DNA from: Paramarasmius palmivorus
Taxonomy: Eukaryota; Basidiomycota; Agaricomycetes; Agaricales; Marasmiaceae
Direction: 5' to 3'
Length of the DNA stretch: 64,000 bases
NCBI GenBank assembly: GCA_037176845.1
Contig: JAYKXP010000034.1
Span: forward strand, 474,215 to 538,214
Part shown: positions 23,387 to 34,799 of the stretch, in pieces
How positions within the stretch are numbered: the stretch's first letter is position 1
Layout of the letters: each line of letters opens with the position of its first letter
Translations under genes and position numbers: made by a program
The notes under the pieces: model-generated
Seen by the model: only the letters and a program-made list of their open reading frames with translations
What the model was told of the DNA's origin: nothing
The model's database searches: none

Positions 23387-23720
23387 CTATAAAAGGGGTT
23401 GTGTTTGGTTATCAGATTGGGAGCTTGCGAGCTATTGTTTCAATGTTTGACTTCGGCTGTGAACATTACCTATGACGCAAGCGTAGCTGATTCTAAACCC
23501 GGCGAGGTCCGATTCATTTCTCACGGCATGCCAGTGACCCAAATGCGAAGAATGAGACACGAATTTGAGCCAATATGTACAACGATACAAAGTACTAAAC
23601 AGCGTGCTACAGCATTGAAAGTAGAGGGTCTTGTGAATTTAAATACAGATTATGTAGAACTCACATAGGGCTAATCATGATGCTGGAAAGAGATGGAAAG
23701 TAAGGGGCTGGGTACGGAGC

Positions 23721-24329
23721 TTAAATGCCGGGGATGTTTTCAGCCTGAAGCGGTCGATTTTGTCGACGTAAAGCATGGTGGGTTTCCAACGCGCGTTCCA
23801 AGGCGTTATTCTCAATTTCAGCCTCAGCCTGTGACAGAACAATTAATTTTCAGTTTCACTCATCCGGCGGGTAAGCGCGTCGACGTACCAGTATACGCCT
23901 TCGAAGCTTTCCTGCCTTCCAACGAATACCTAGAGGCTCTTTCCACCGCGTCCATATGAGAAATCCTATGTATTCCTTCCACGATGCCTCATCGATTGTG
24001 TAGCATGCTTGTTTTAACGTGGAGATACGAGCCTTGAGCCTAAGTTTATGTCACGTATGCATTAGTGAGATAGCGGTGATGTCGACCAGAATAAAAGACC
24101 TGTCACACGCTTCCTCCAGCTGAGAAAAAGATGGCAGAGGGATCTTTTTATTTTGGGTGGCGACGAGTTCCTTAATTTCTGTACCTAAGGCATCCAAGGC
24201 GTCGAGATCGATGTATCCGAGAAGCCATCTCACAGAGATGATGAATAAAAGGCCGATACCTAACCACAAGGCATACGTGCTGGAAGTGATGTCTTCGGCG
24301 ACTGAAATGGGGGTAGCGGTTGGAGGCAT
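23721..24329 (-). CDS. small membrane protein, array copy A (intact, 162 aa)
   Basis: Exons 24100-24329, 23889-24039 and 23721-23828. Exon 1 encodes one hydrophobic helix (about residues 20-37, ALWLGIGLLFIISVRWLLGY), then an acidic/helical stretch ending LEEACD. Exon 2 is exactly 151 nt and encodes the family core (CYTIDEASWKEYIGFLIW, WKEPLGIRWKAGKLRRRIL). Exon 3 begins AEAEIENNALERALE, a charged helix. Intron phases are 2 and 0. Likely topology is a membrane-anchored protein with a Trp-rich, possibly membrane-apposed second segment and a charged C-terminal helix. The family is not recognised. This is the first member of the same-strand array and lies 0.3 kb from the intact tRNA-Thr. Confidence 0.85.
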
Positions 24330-25242
24330 CGAGATATCAACGAGAAATTGAAGTGTGACAGATTTTGGTGGGAAAAGTGAATTATAAAGGCCGAAGAGGG
24401 GATCTCCTACGCCCGATTTTGTACCACGATTTAATGTAGGCCGTGATAAAGTTTTGACCCTAAAACAGCGAACAGAGCTGTCAAAAACCTTGATTTGGTG
24501 CGTGTGTATCGCTTGAGTAACAATTTGGCCGCATTCTCCCGCCCGATTGGATCCAAATCATCTCAGGAAGATGTTAGAAAAGATGGTTAGTCAATTTTTG
24601 CTGTAACGAATACAAAAGAGCTGTTCAATTAAGCTTCCGCAGCACCACCCATCACTCCTCTTTGACGGGAGAATCCAAAAGAACCCTCGAGAATTTCGAG
24701 AATCACCGGGCGGCAGTGATCATCTTCGGAAATATGGGATCTGGCACGTCCCTAATGCATATACACGTCGTGTATGAGTCGAGAATATGTGTTGAATACC
24801 TGAATATTGAACAACGGACAACGGCTTATGAGAAAAATCAGTAAAGCCAAAAGGGAGGAAATTACTTACCTGCACTTACTTGCTGGCCTTACTGGAGCCG
24901 GCCGAACAGTGTCCCGTACCATCAAAGCACGAACCAGGGGGTTGTCCGCAAGCGGCATAGAGAGAACAGTCACATCAGAAGTTATCTTGGTTGTCACCCT
25001 TCTAACCAAATAACTACAAGCAACCCTTTTCTCAATGGAATTTTCCATGAATTTTGTCCCCCAAGTTCAGCACTCCAGCCAACCTTTCACAGAGCGATTC
25101 TGTCATGTCCCTGAGAATTTCAACCCTCGGCTCTTCAACTTCCAAGTCGATTTCTTGTCGCTGAACACCCTCGAGACTCCGTGACAAGCGAGGTACTTAT
25201 CTTCGCGGGACGCGCGCTTTCGAGTAAGTATAATTTGCATCG

Positions 25243-25385
25243 ATGCTTCCAGACGCCAATCTAGCGTCGACGCCTCAAGAGCTCCGAAGGCCGTGGCTAT
25301 GGGGCGCTTTGATGGGCGCTTGTTTCCTGGCCCTCCTTTTGCTATCCGTCTTTGAATTCACGTGGAACTTGATTAACAGATATAG
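25243..25385 (+). other. possible exon of an unrecognised membrane protein
   Basis: An ATG-initiated stretch reads MLPDANLASTPQELRRPW, then a strong hydrophobic helix (ALMGACFLALLLLSVFEF), and ends at a GTAAGC donor in phase 2. Downstream the sequence still looks protein-like in another frame (ILSNLPGWPRVILL and, near 25690, VPPEYHLVPCALIFGVHAF), but I could not join a model. The paralogous segment at about 26170 has lost the frame. It is probably a decayed gene unrelated to the array family. Confidence 0.4.
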
Positions 25386-25890
25386 GTAAGCCATGGTACC
25401 CTGAACGATATGAGGCTCATCAATCGAGCGCAATACCAAGTTCAAAGCAAAGAATACTGTCTAATTTACCTGGCTGGCCTCGTGTCATCCTACTGGTGAC
25501 TTGATTCTCTTCACCCGAGCACATCGTCGCTCTACAGAATTTGTTGGATATAAGTATTTACACTTAATCTCTTGCTGTTCCCATCCCTGCTATCTATTGA
25601 CGACTATCGTCCCGGACTTTCAAGATAAGGCTACTTAATGGTGCACGAGCATAATAGCAAGGACTCGGACATTGATCCGTATGTGCCTCCAGAATATCAT
25701 CTTGTGCCATGTGCCCTAATATTTGGCGTTCATGCATTCCATGCTCAATTCGTTGCCACACGACTCTGGCCTGTGGGGAGTAATAGATTTTACTTACCGC
25801 ACCCCAATGGATGGGAAGGCGTCTAGGGACAAAAATGTGTTTCAAGAATCGTCGGACACCGATAAGTTCAGAATATTAGTCATGAGATCC
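25290..25890. repeat. local duplication, copy 1 (diverged)
   Basis: Aligns by eye over most of its length with about 26170-26790. Shared blocks include GAGCGCAATACCAAGTTCAA against AATGCAATACCGAGTTCAAC, TCACCCGAGCA, and the end block GTCATGAGATCC. The similarity stops abruptly at GAGATCC, where copy 1 continues directly into a half-tRNA. Confidence 0.6.
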
Positions 25891-25892
25891 TC

Positions 25893-25955
25893 TTCATAGC
25901 CGAAGTTTCCCATTGCCATACTAGTGAAGCGCTCTACCGCTAAGCTAAAGGGGGA
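25893..25955 (-). pseudogene. 5' part of a tRNA-Thr(AGT) with intron, 3' part missing
   Basis: On the minus strand it starts TCCCCC, keeps the D arm, the anticodon stem (CTTCA...TGAAG) with AGT, and an intron almost identical to that of the copy at 21073. After AAGAGG the T arm and acceptor 3' strand are replaced by duplicated-segment sequence. Confidence 0.75.
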
Positions 25956-26169
25956 CGATGCTTGCAAACTCATTGACACATATCAGTCTACAATGGGACA
26001 CTACAACGAGACTGCTCTGTTTGTGAACCATTGAAAGGGCCTTTTCTCCACTTCCGATGCCAAGCGCTCCAAAAGATAATACTCGTGGGGGTGGGATCGA
26101 CCAAGCAACGAATTCACGAATTCACGACTCTTGCGTCGTCAACAGCAGACTCGGGTCGAGGTGTGGATG

Positions 26170-26790
26170 TGTCAGTAGGCGCTTTCACGAGCGCTTGACT
26201 CTCTTGCCCATCTTTGTGCTATACGACCTTTGAATATGCCAGCAGATATATTCAGGGATGTGAACGCACTCCAAAGCCGATGTATACTCCGGATAGTGAG
26301 ATGGGACTTGTCCCACAAATGCAATACCGAGTTCAACATGAAGAATAATTATGGCCCAGTTCACTTACTTGAACTGAAGGTTTCACTTGATGCTGCTTAG
26401 CGGTCTCATTTCTATGGAATCCAGCTGGCCCCGAGTCATCCAGGCGTCGTCTTGGATCTTTCGTCACCCGAGCATCTCGCAGGTCTGCAGAATATACTGG
26501 GTATACATGTACATGTCCTTGTGTGACTGCCTACTGTTCCCTGGCATTTGCCGTATATGGATTCCATGCTCAACGGAATTCTACGCAATACATCGCCATA
26601 CGACAGTGACCCTTGAGGAGTAATAGGATTAGGTTACCACATACCCCTACGCGTTTCTTACCGCCCGTCGATGTTGTCTTGCCCGTCTTTTAGTCATCGA
26701 CCTTGAAGGGGAAGGCGTTTGAGTGCGGAAAGATGTTCCGAGAGTCGTCGGTCACCGATCAGCTCAGAATACCGGTCATGAGATCCAAAA
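26170..26790. repeat. local duplication, copy 2 (diverged)
   Basis: Partner of about 25290-25890 with many substitutions and small gaps; its reading frames are more broken. It lacks the tRNA fragment at the corresponding end. Confidence 0.6.
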
Positions 26791-26899
26791 TGGGCTAGCG
26801 TAAAACATGAGGTACTATTGTATCAGATACCAAATCTCCATTTCCATACAAATGTGGCGTCAGGAAGATTAATGTTGGACTGGTCGTGCCACCGTGACA

Positions 26900-27493
26900 T
26901 CAGTCCGTATGGATGCGATACGGTCTCTGAACCGGACTATGTTGTCGCGATGCCAGATAGCGTTCGAGAGCCGCTTTTTCGACCTCAGCTTCGGCCTGTC
27001 GCAACTATCAGAAAAAATCTGTTATCCAGTCGAGTGAGGCATACCAATATTTCTCTTCGGAGCCTTCCTGCCTGCCAGTTAATAGCAACAGGCTCTTTCC
27101 ATCGTCTCCATAAAATGAAGGAAATGATCGATATCCACGACGCATTGTCGATGGAATAACACACATATTTGAAGTCGGATAGCCGGTGTTTGAGTCTGCG
27201 GAAATTTCAATGAGTAGGCGAGAAAAGAATGCAGAGGAGCTCAAATACCCAAAAAGTGAAGCCTCAAAGGAGCTTTTGGATGGTAGACATAATTTTTCTC
27301 GCTGGTCAGTGAGGAGATCGTGTAGATCTGAGATCAGGGACTCCAGATTGTCGATATTGGTATATTCCAAGAGCCATTTGAGTGGAACGGCAATGACGGT
27401 GGTTAACACCAAGCCAATAGCGATGGCGTTGGCATAGTTCGTCTGTGTGGCTGATAGTGCTTCGAGGGACATGGTGGGGGCTGAAGAAGGCAT
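26900..27493 (-). CDS. small membrane protein, array copy B (intact, 163 aa)
   Basis: Exons 27249-27493, 27045-27195 (151 nt) and 26900-26995, with phases 2 and 0. The N-terminus is MPSSAPTMSLEALSATQ, then a long hydrophobic stretch (NAIAIGLVLTTVIAVPLKWL). Exon 2 carries VCYSIDNASWISIISFILW and WKEPVAINWQAGRLRREIL; exon 3 carries AEAEVEKAALERYLASRQ. The start is placed at 27493 to match paralog lengths; an in-frame ATG at 27577 would add 28 residues and one at 27454 would shorten it. It is diverged from the 40-46 kb copies at most positions outside the core but has identical gene architecture. Confidence 0.85.
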
Positions 27494-28045
27494 GGGAGTG
27501 GGGTTAACATGAGGCGCTGTCACCTGTGAACTGTTTTCTGGGGAATTGAGTGGATACAATGATGGACCTGAATTCAAGTTGGCGTCTAAACACAGCCCAG
27601 AATGATACTCTGCGTCGCGTGGCTCGCTTCGGAACCCAATGAATACATTGCACCGGGAGAAGCTGATGCTTACGTCTGCACTCCAGGTGTGGGGTTGACA
27701 TCCTCAAGACGCTGGAGCTGAACACCGTTCAGCAGAATGGATATACAATATTGTTATTACTCGGTGCATAGATAAAGTTTTGGTATATCCACGCCTTAAC
27801 GCCACAAACAAGACTGTGGCGCATTATTTCCTAGAATGGCACGGAAGAAGCCGGCAGAGCTGTAAAATTGAAAATCCGAGCGCACTTGGCGAACATTCAC
27901 CGAGGTCGCACGATTCTATGGACGACCGCAAATAAAAGATTAGTTTGGTATCATCTGGCTTTCTGCTACTGCTACATTTTCTAGATCCGCCACCAGGAGA
28001 CGGTATTTACCACTGTACAACACGGATACATCGAAACTATCACTA
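27494..28045. other. intergenic gap, no gene seen
   Basis: Between array copy B and the 3' end of the BTB gene. No coding structure is visible. Confidence 0.45.
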
Positions 28046-29220
28046 TTATGCGGAGAACTGCTTCCATACAGGAAATCCTTCAATGATGCGCTCGAGTGCG
28101 CCTTGTGCTTCCGTCAAGCGAGCCCTTGTCGCTGATGACACCGCCCAATCCACGATTAGAGCACGATCTAGTGCACTCCGGACGCACGCCATTGTTGGCA
28201 CCGCTTCTGCTAGTAATTCCGCCTGTATTCTCCTTACCAGTGAGTGGCGGTCCACAGCGTTGACTTGGTCTTTGACAGTGGTGATATAGGTCTTATGGTC
28301 ACGTTGCCACACCTCCCGATACTGTGTCTACAATGAATGAGCGGATGCGATATGAATTTTGGCACGAGCAACAAACGCACCTAGATAGCGTAGACACTCG
28401 GATACCCCCTACATTGTATCACAGCGTCTTTAAGCGATAAAACCATTGAGTGCCTCGCAAATTCGTCGATTCCAGCAAGATTGCCATTCTGAGCTTTGTA
28501 ACAGACGGTGGCAAGCGCATTGCTAGGAGAACACTTTCCAAGGTCCCTGAGGATATTAATTAGCTACTCCATGGATAATAGAACCATAAACTACATACTC
28601 CATGGCCTTTCGACAAGCCTGTATAGCCAACCTATTCCCATACTTCTCCGCCACCGTCGAAAATGCCATAATCGCTCGGGTAGATTTCGAGCGCAGATCT
28701 GGCTGTTCTGCGTTGTGCGAGAATTGTAGAAGAAGATGAAGCGATTCGGAACGGTCGTCAAGTTTGACGTGTGAAGGCTTTCCGTCTGGCTCTGGGGAGA
28801 CGATTTCGAGTGGCGGGAATCCTTCGTTAAACACTGCGAGGTTTCCTTTGTGTGAACCAAACTTTTTGTCATCGGAGGTATAGAGGACAATGTCAATTGG
28901 GAGCGTGCAACCCAGTACTTTTAATAGATGTGTTGTGAGCCTTTGATCAGAAATCGATTGGGAATCGACGAACCTCGACATTGTTTTGACCAATCGCGGC
29001 ATATCTCTTCATACTGTTCCTTTGACATTTTGAGTACCAGCTGAAAGGAAGCTTCTAGTGATTGGCGAAGAGAGTAAGCGAAGAGGACGATGAGAATTAA
29101 GCTAAATAGTTTCTCCGAAAGTGACTGAGAACGCTGAGAGTAAGTAAACCACGGCGTGACAATAAAAAAAACCAAAGTCGACAGTAGGGATTTGGTTTCT
29201 GGCCCGGGGGTAAAGTTCAT
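28046..29220 (-). CDS. membrane-anchored BTB/POZ-domain protein, with in-frame stop at an exon border
   Basis: Exons 28974-29220, 28595-28917, 28381-28533 and 28046-28327 keep phase. Exon 1 encodes two hydrophobic helices (about residues 11-25, SLLSTLVFFIVTPWF, and 38-50, KLFSLILIVLFAY). Exon 2 resembles the mushroom BTB fold (VLYTSDDKKFGSHKGNLAVF, then FPPLEIVSPEPDGK, then RSESLHLLLQFSHNAEQPDL). BTB domains mediate dimerisation and Cullin-3 recruitment. Exon 4 has the usual QYREVWQRDHKTYI helical tail. The last codon of exon 3 is TAG, immediately before the GTGCGT donor. The product would therefore stop at about 240 residues unless this is a sequence error or a different donor is used. Transmembrane anchoring is unusual for BTB proteins. 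The gene sits inside the small-membrane-protein array on the same strand. Confidence 0.65.
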
Positions 29221-30930
29221 TGTGTAGTTCCAGCATAGATGCACGAGCTTTTATAACCGCTTGCCGCGGCGATGGCCGAGATGAAGCTGCATAGAGGACT
29301 GCACAACGATGGATGCGTGGAGTCATGTGTGATGCGCGTGTTTGAAAGTTTGAATGCAGCAACTGAGGTGTGCGAACTAAATTGGGATAAGCTGACTGCC
29401 CCCTCATGCATAGTCGAGACCGCCATCACCTTGAGGAGCGCAGTGACTGTCTACCAAAATATCCCTGTGGGGCACTGCCGTTATCCAATCAATAGCAACT
29501 ACCCCGGTACCGGTCTGTCGTTGTTGCTTGCTCCTGCTTTCACATTCCTTGAAGCACGGTGCAATGTCCGAAAATGGAAGGCCCTGGAGAGGATGGACCC
29601 ATTCATTCTTGCAGTTCCATCGACCAGTTAACTCCCGCTTCACAAACTTAATCAGATGAGTGCAACAGGGTGGGTATTGCGCTAGGTCATATCGTTACAC
29701 AGTCGTTGTTCATCACATCAAGCGTTATTGTCACGTATCTATACAGCTTGATACACATCCATAAGCCTTGATGGTGAGGGCTGTGAGGACTCTGGCTTAG
29801 CAGTGAGAAAGTGGGTTGTAGCATACACATTATTCCGGGTTTCGTCGAATGGATTGACCTAGGGCTTCACTCTCTTTTTTTACGAAGCATGGCTATAACT
29901 AATAAATACCAACTATACTATAGCACTTGCCCTTGCCGAGGAAACAACGAAGTGAATATCACCAACTGACCCTACAGACCTGAAACGATAAATCGATACG
30001 ACTTTTCCTTGACGGGACGCATGACGGATGCAGATGAATTACATTTACGATAGTGATTAGTCGTGAATTGTCTTCGCTGATACTAGTGAATAAGATCTTA
30101 TCAAGTATTGGACAGTTCCAATCATGAGCAGAGACATAAAGGGACAATGACCGCCTAAAAGTGATGACAGCTCATACGGGGACACTAGAAGAAACGATAA
30201 GGACACACCTATACACATTTGTATACGGAAGCAAGTTGGAGCAAGAGCTGAGACTGTAAAATATGTGTACGTACCATGTTTTCCAAGAGGTATTTTTATG
30301 AGGGTTGGAAGATGTGGTACATAGATATAAACAGGACATTGGAAGCGATCAAGTGAGAGCTAGAAGAGGCCCACATGGAGCGACAGAAGACTGGGCGCCA
30401 GAGCGGAGTTTTCAGTACTGTAACGCGTAGTTATGGCCGATGCGGACCTGACAAGAGGATTCATTTCTTTGTTATCGAGAGGTACAGAGAATTGTCAGAG
30501 CATTGGTCGGCCGTTGAGAGGCAACAGGACTGCGGTGATCTAAAGCCACGTGTAATAACAATACCGGCGGCATGTTCTCACAATCAAAAGTGCATACGCT
30601 TCAGAGAAAAGGCCAAGTAATGATTTACCTGTGACCTAAGAGTATATAGATGAACTCCATTTATATACACCCTCAGAGACCATGAAGGCACGACTATGCA
30701 TTGGCCTGAGCCATGGTTGCCATGCAGCTGTACTATGAAACACTTAGCTACCCGCGCCTTTCAGGAAAGCAAAGTCTGTTGAATAACTGGACCGAACTTG
30801 AAGAATGTGGATATGATATCAAGAGTGTGAATGAAAGGATTTCTAATGAAACAGAATATATGGCTGCAGATGTGACAAAATATGGGCCGGGAAAGATGAG
30901 CGTTGCGAACATTAGTGGGGTATTGTGTTT
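29221..30930. other. 1.7-kb gap with a short dispersed-repeat piece
   Basis: No gene. About 30360-30620 contains a diverged piece of the dispersed segment seen at 34.8, 47.3 and 47.9 kb (TGGAGCGACAGAAG, and CACGTGTAATAACAATACCG with CGGCAT). Confidence 0.45.
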
Positions 30931-31519
30931 TTACGGAGTCGAAATTGGATCGGCTGGTATCTGTTGTCGTATTGCATAATAACGTTCAAGAGCTTGTGCC
31001 TCTACTTGAGCTTCAGCCTATAGAAAGACGTAGAAGATGATGATTAGATCTATAGTCCTAAGTTCTGGTGGAACTGACCAAAATTTGCCGCCGAATTCTT
31101 CCTCCATCCCGCTGTATCCCAAAAGGTTCTTTCCATCGTCTCCAAAGGAAGAAGCTAGCATATTCTATCCACGATGCGTTATCCATAGAATAGCGAATAT
31201 ACTTGAAGTCATGAATGCGCTTTTTGAGTCTGGGAAATTACTGAGGTCAAGTAAACCCAATGTAACTGGAAGAATACCGAGAGACAGCTTCCACAAAGTG
31301 AAGTTTCGAACGCAGACGAGCCCTCTCGTGCTGATCGACAATGAGATCACCCAAATCAACGACCAGGGAGTCCAGCCGAGTAAAGGATACATATGCATGA
31401 ATCCACCTCATAATGGAAATGCAGAGAATGGCGGCCAAGAGTTTAAGTAGCGTCGCATGGCTTGACGTCTCTGACAGAGCTGAAGCTGTTTGAAGGGATG
31501 TAGCAGCAGAAGAAGCCAT
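30931..31519 (-). CDS. small membrane protein, array copy C (intact, 159 aa)
   Basis: Exons 31278-31519, 31079-31229 (151 nt) and 30931-31017, phases 2 and 0. The N-terminus is MASSAATSLQTASALSE, followed by the hydrophobic helix LLKLLAAILCISIMRWIHAY and a VVDLGDLIVDQHE segment. Exon 2 core: RYSMDNASWIEYASFFLW, WKEPFGIQ, GRIRRQIL. Exon 3: AEAQVEAQALERYYAIR. It is closest to copy B in style (RRWKEP). No stop or frame problem is visible. Confidence 0.85.
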
Positions 31520-32572
31520 GGGATATTGTATTCCAAGAGCACCCTTCTTAATACTTGTTGTATTTAATTAGAGGTCACCGGGGATTGTGGGGTTCTTGTG
31601 AAAAGCTGTCGACACACCAACGGCTTGTACCTAACCGGAGGTCGTGGGCAGAATGGGAAATATCGTCACTAGTCAGTGAAACACTGTGATATCTGCCACT
31701 GTGGTAGCATCGTTTGAATAATTCGGCAGAGATTGAGACCCCAAGAACCAAACCTGTGCTTAGTGATGTTCTGGGTAAGGACCTGTTCTCTGATGTAGCC
31801 GAACGTCAAGGTTAACTGACCGTGAACTAAATACGCTGGACGCATATACTCACAAACACAAACAATACCCACAAACACTAACATCTAAGAAGCGGCATAA
31901 CCCCGAAAATGGCACTGTGATATCTTGAGGTCTAGGGCTATATGATGTGGCGTTTTGCCCATATATAGCGCCCAGAGAAGCGCACTGTGCTATCGGCGGT
32001 CATGGTGAAATTTGGAATCAACGTTATGTATGATAAAGAGTTCTTTCAGCCAAGCAACTGGATGCTCATGGCACCCGAGAGCTGTATTCCGTCCCTTGAA
32101 TTGTTTCCACAAGATCCACTGCAGGGTTGATGCTATGACGCTCGTTCGGCTTTCGGGAGCATCGAGGAGTGTCCTTGAATGACCGGAAGCGCCGAGCGAT
32201 GGACCGTAAAGGCATTTGTTACAGGAACCTTACCTTTATCCGGAGAACCTTATAAAATAGGAAAAGAACAGCTTTGCTCCAGCAGAAGAATGCGTGAGAC
32301 GGTAAACCGCTGGCAGCAGCCATGGTTGTTAGCCACGTGGTCGACAGATATCAATTTCTCATGCCGTGATCTAAACGCGGTTGGAGCGCGTTGAGCGCTA
32401 AATACAATAGCATCCAGAACAAAATAATACAAAGCACAGAGACAATGGTAGATAGCAAAGAGATATGTGAGACTGAGTAATTCATGGATATAGCAAAGGT
32501 AAGGCAGATCTGTTTTCATGATTTTGGTACAGAGACGTGGAAAAGGATGTGCACGGAAAAATGGTAGACATT
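31520..32572. other. intergenic gap including conserved 3' flank of copy E
   Basis: 31520-32320 shows no coding structure. About 32330-32572 is the conserved sequence found downstream of seven array copies, with blocks such as AATACAAAGCACAGAGACAA and AGATAGCAAAGAGAT. Confidence 0.5.
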
Positions 32573-33165
32573 CTAAATATTGAGTAAAACGTGGTCTTGA
32601 AAGGGAAAATTGCATCGACACGAGGCCCAGTAGTTCTTCACTGCGTGTTCCATCGCGCTCTGCTCAACTTCAGCTTCCGCCTACGTTGAAATTAACACTG
32701 TTGGTTGGATGCGGGAAGTTGTATGAGGACGCACCAAAATTTTCCTTGGAAGCTTTCCCGCCGACCAATGAAGTGCTAGAGGTTCTTCCCACCAAGTCCA
32801 CATAAAGAATCTTCCATGAAGCTCGTCAATCGTGTAACGTGCGTGTTTGAGATATACGGTTGCTAAGTCTGCATTGTAGTATGATTTAGTTGAATAGTTC
32901 GGCAATCAGCGGCATTGCAATTGACAGAACCATAATACCTATCGGAATCTTCCTTGAATCTATGAAAGGACAGTATAAGACCTTTCTCGTCATATTCGAC
33001 GACGAGCTCCTCGATACCCATAAGGAGAGCATCCAAGCGGTCCAATGAGGTGTATCAGAGGAACTACTTCAGGAACACGATGCCCACAGGTGCAGTGATT
33101 AACCGTGAAGCATTTATGCTTGCACCGAGCTCAATCACCGAAAGGATACTTGCAGATTGGGTCAT
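32573..33165 (-). pseudogene. array copy E (dead small membrane-protein gene)
   Basis: All three exons are traceable. Exon 1 starts MTQSASILSVIELGAS but has two stop codons where the intact copies read Trp and Arg (FLK-stop-FL-stop-Y against FLKWFLRY). Exon 2 has frameshifts just before KHARYTIDE and a deletion after it, then recovers FFMWTWWEEPLALHW and AGKLPRKIL. Exon 3 is open (AEAEVEQSAMEHAVKNY). Both stops are explained by single transitions, one of them at a CpG. About 0.65 kb upstream is shared with dead copy K. Confidence 0.85.
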
Positions 33166-33224
33166 GGAATAGCGGTGAGTAGAGGCATGGATTAACGACA
33201 TTTCAAACGCTGTTGAGCCCCGTG

Positions 33225-33850
33225 GGAAAACCATGACGACAGCTCTTTCGGCATCAGCTCAAGCGCTCAAGGTCAGAGAATTCAAAGCAAAGAGAGGACA
33301 ACAAAACCCATACCTAGATGATTGCAGGCTCCAGGATAAATCAAATCTTCGAGGGAAGCAGAGAGGGAAGATATCGTTTAAGTGAAAGCGACCAAGGCTT
33401 ATATATATGCACACGTCCTTAAGAAACAGTTTGGCCTAGATGCCCCAGGAATACTGAGTAGAGATTGAGAGGCATGTTTGCTGAGTGGAGATCATTCAAG
33501 TGCTTCGTTTCCGAGCAAAGACAGAGTGGTATGGATGTTGGGCGTTATCGAGTCTCTCTACGTCAAGGGCAAGATTTAGACTCTCCATAAAATGTTCCAA
33601 ATCTAGCGGCAAGAATGTGCTTTACTGCGAGGAAGTGAGATAAGAGGTGACTGCGGCCCGGTTATGGTTCCTAAGAGTAGTCAGGTTCGACAAGTGTTCC
33701 GCGAATACGAGTCGAAGAGAGCATTCAGCGGTTTGATAATGAAAGACAGACGATCCAGCCGACAGTTCTGATGGACAGAATTCGTTGTTTGATTCAGAGA
33801 GACATAACCGGATGATTGTAGCCTAAAGGCAGCGGAAATGAGCACGGAAA
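33225..33850. repeat. upstream segment shared by array copies E and K (E copy)
   Basis: Matches 43840-44370 by eye, with blocks such as CATCAGCTCAAGCGCTCAAG, AAGCAAAGAGAGGACAAC, GTCCTTAAGAAA and ATCCAGCCGAC...TTCTGATGGACA. Together with the gene and its 3' flank it forms a duplicated unit of about 1.5 kb. Confidence 0.75.
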
Positions 33851-34195
33851 TATTTGCAGAAACGATATGTAAGCGCCTAAACCAATGTAAGAGTGAGCCG
33901 TACGAATATACGGGATGATATTGTACATAACTTAAATTTGAGTCAAGATGCCTAAGTCAATGTACTTATGCCGATTTGAGTAATTCTGCCCTATGAATGT
34001 ACGGCGAAAGGCTAGGCTCACAAAGGAAACCCTCAGTCACGTTCTGAAGGCGAGGTAGGAGCACGAGGATCTTGGAATGAGACTAGGCGAAAGGCTGGAG
34101 AACTCGAAGATATCACTGTCCTTAATGAGGATGTATCTACATATCGAGTCGTGTCAGCGCCTCCTGAGTATAAACGAGTTCAACTCAAGTCAACC

Positions 34196-34297
34196 TCCAG
34201 ACAAGCCTAAGTATCTTCAAGACCAGGTCAAGTAAAGTCCAAGTCATACTTACGTTCAAGTAATATCAAAGTCAAGTCAAGTCAAGTTTGAGTAAAG
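34196..34297. repeat. AAGTC-rich simple sequence
   Basis: Degenerate tandem CAAGT/AAGTC units, including a clean run GTCAAGTCAAGTCAAGT near 34271-34287. Related short AAGTC pieces also occur near 33950. Confidence 0.7.
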
Positions 34298-34799
34298 AAT
34301 AGCATGCATTAACATGTTTTTGACGAAGAAAGCCGGAGAGTATTTGTGAAGGAGCCGTCGATAGTGTCTTGAACGTGATGGAGATTACTTAGTACGGGGA
34401 TGCCGGAAGAAATGATAGCGACGTACCTATATCCTAACTTTGCACCAGTAACAGTGGAACGTACACGGAGTTACTGTTATGCTGGAAGACGGGGTACATG
34501 AAAACGAAGGGCGGACTCGAGAATGGAAGTGATTGAGTGAACCAGAGGATAGTTGGCATGGTGCGGCAAAAGGGTATTACCTGTCGAATGAAAAGTTTCA
34601 GGAGAATAGCGCATGAGTATGTTGGGTATATCGATGAATAGCAGAGATCGCTTTTTGGTTGACAAAGGTGGAAAGCATGCAGTCGTTTAGCTGAGAATAT
34701 CAGGGTATTGGACGGAGTCATTTAAGGGTTCGGCCAGACTGGGATGATCGAGGCCTGAAAGTGTTGGGCATCAATAAGGCAAACGCCAGAGGACGATAC

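Larger units (their letters stand above)
24330..26899. other. 2.6-kb region with duplicated segment and tRNA fragment
   Basis: No complete gene. It contains a possible membrane-protein exon (25243-25385), two diverged copies of a roughly 0.6-kb segment (about 25290-25890 and 26170-26790) and a truncated tRNA (25893-25955), each listed separately. The remainder shows no coding structure. Confidence 0.5.

Noticed and set aside
23399..23668. Plus-strand open frame directly behind the intact tRNA-Thr
   Set aside because: No domain, start context or neighbour supports it; the real gene here is the minus-strand array copy A.
32250..32621. A hydrophobic minus-strand frame in the conserved 3' flank of copy E (IHELLSLTYLFAIYHCLC)
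   Set aside because: Equivalent frames in other copies are broken at different points, so the conservation is at DNA level, not as a protein.
34260..34297. CRISPR-like direct repeats
   Set aside because: These are simple AAGTC tandem units with no spacers, and the genome is eukaryotic.
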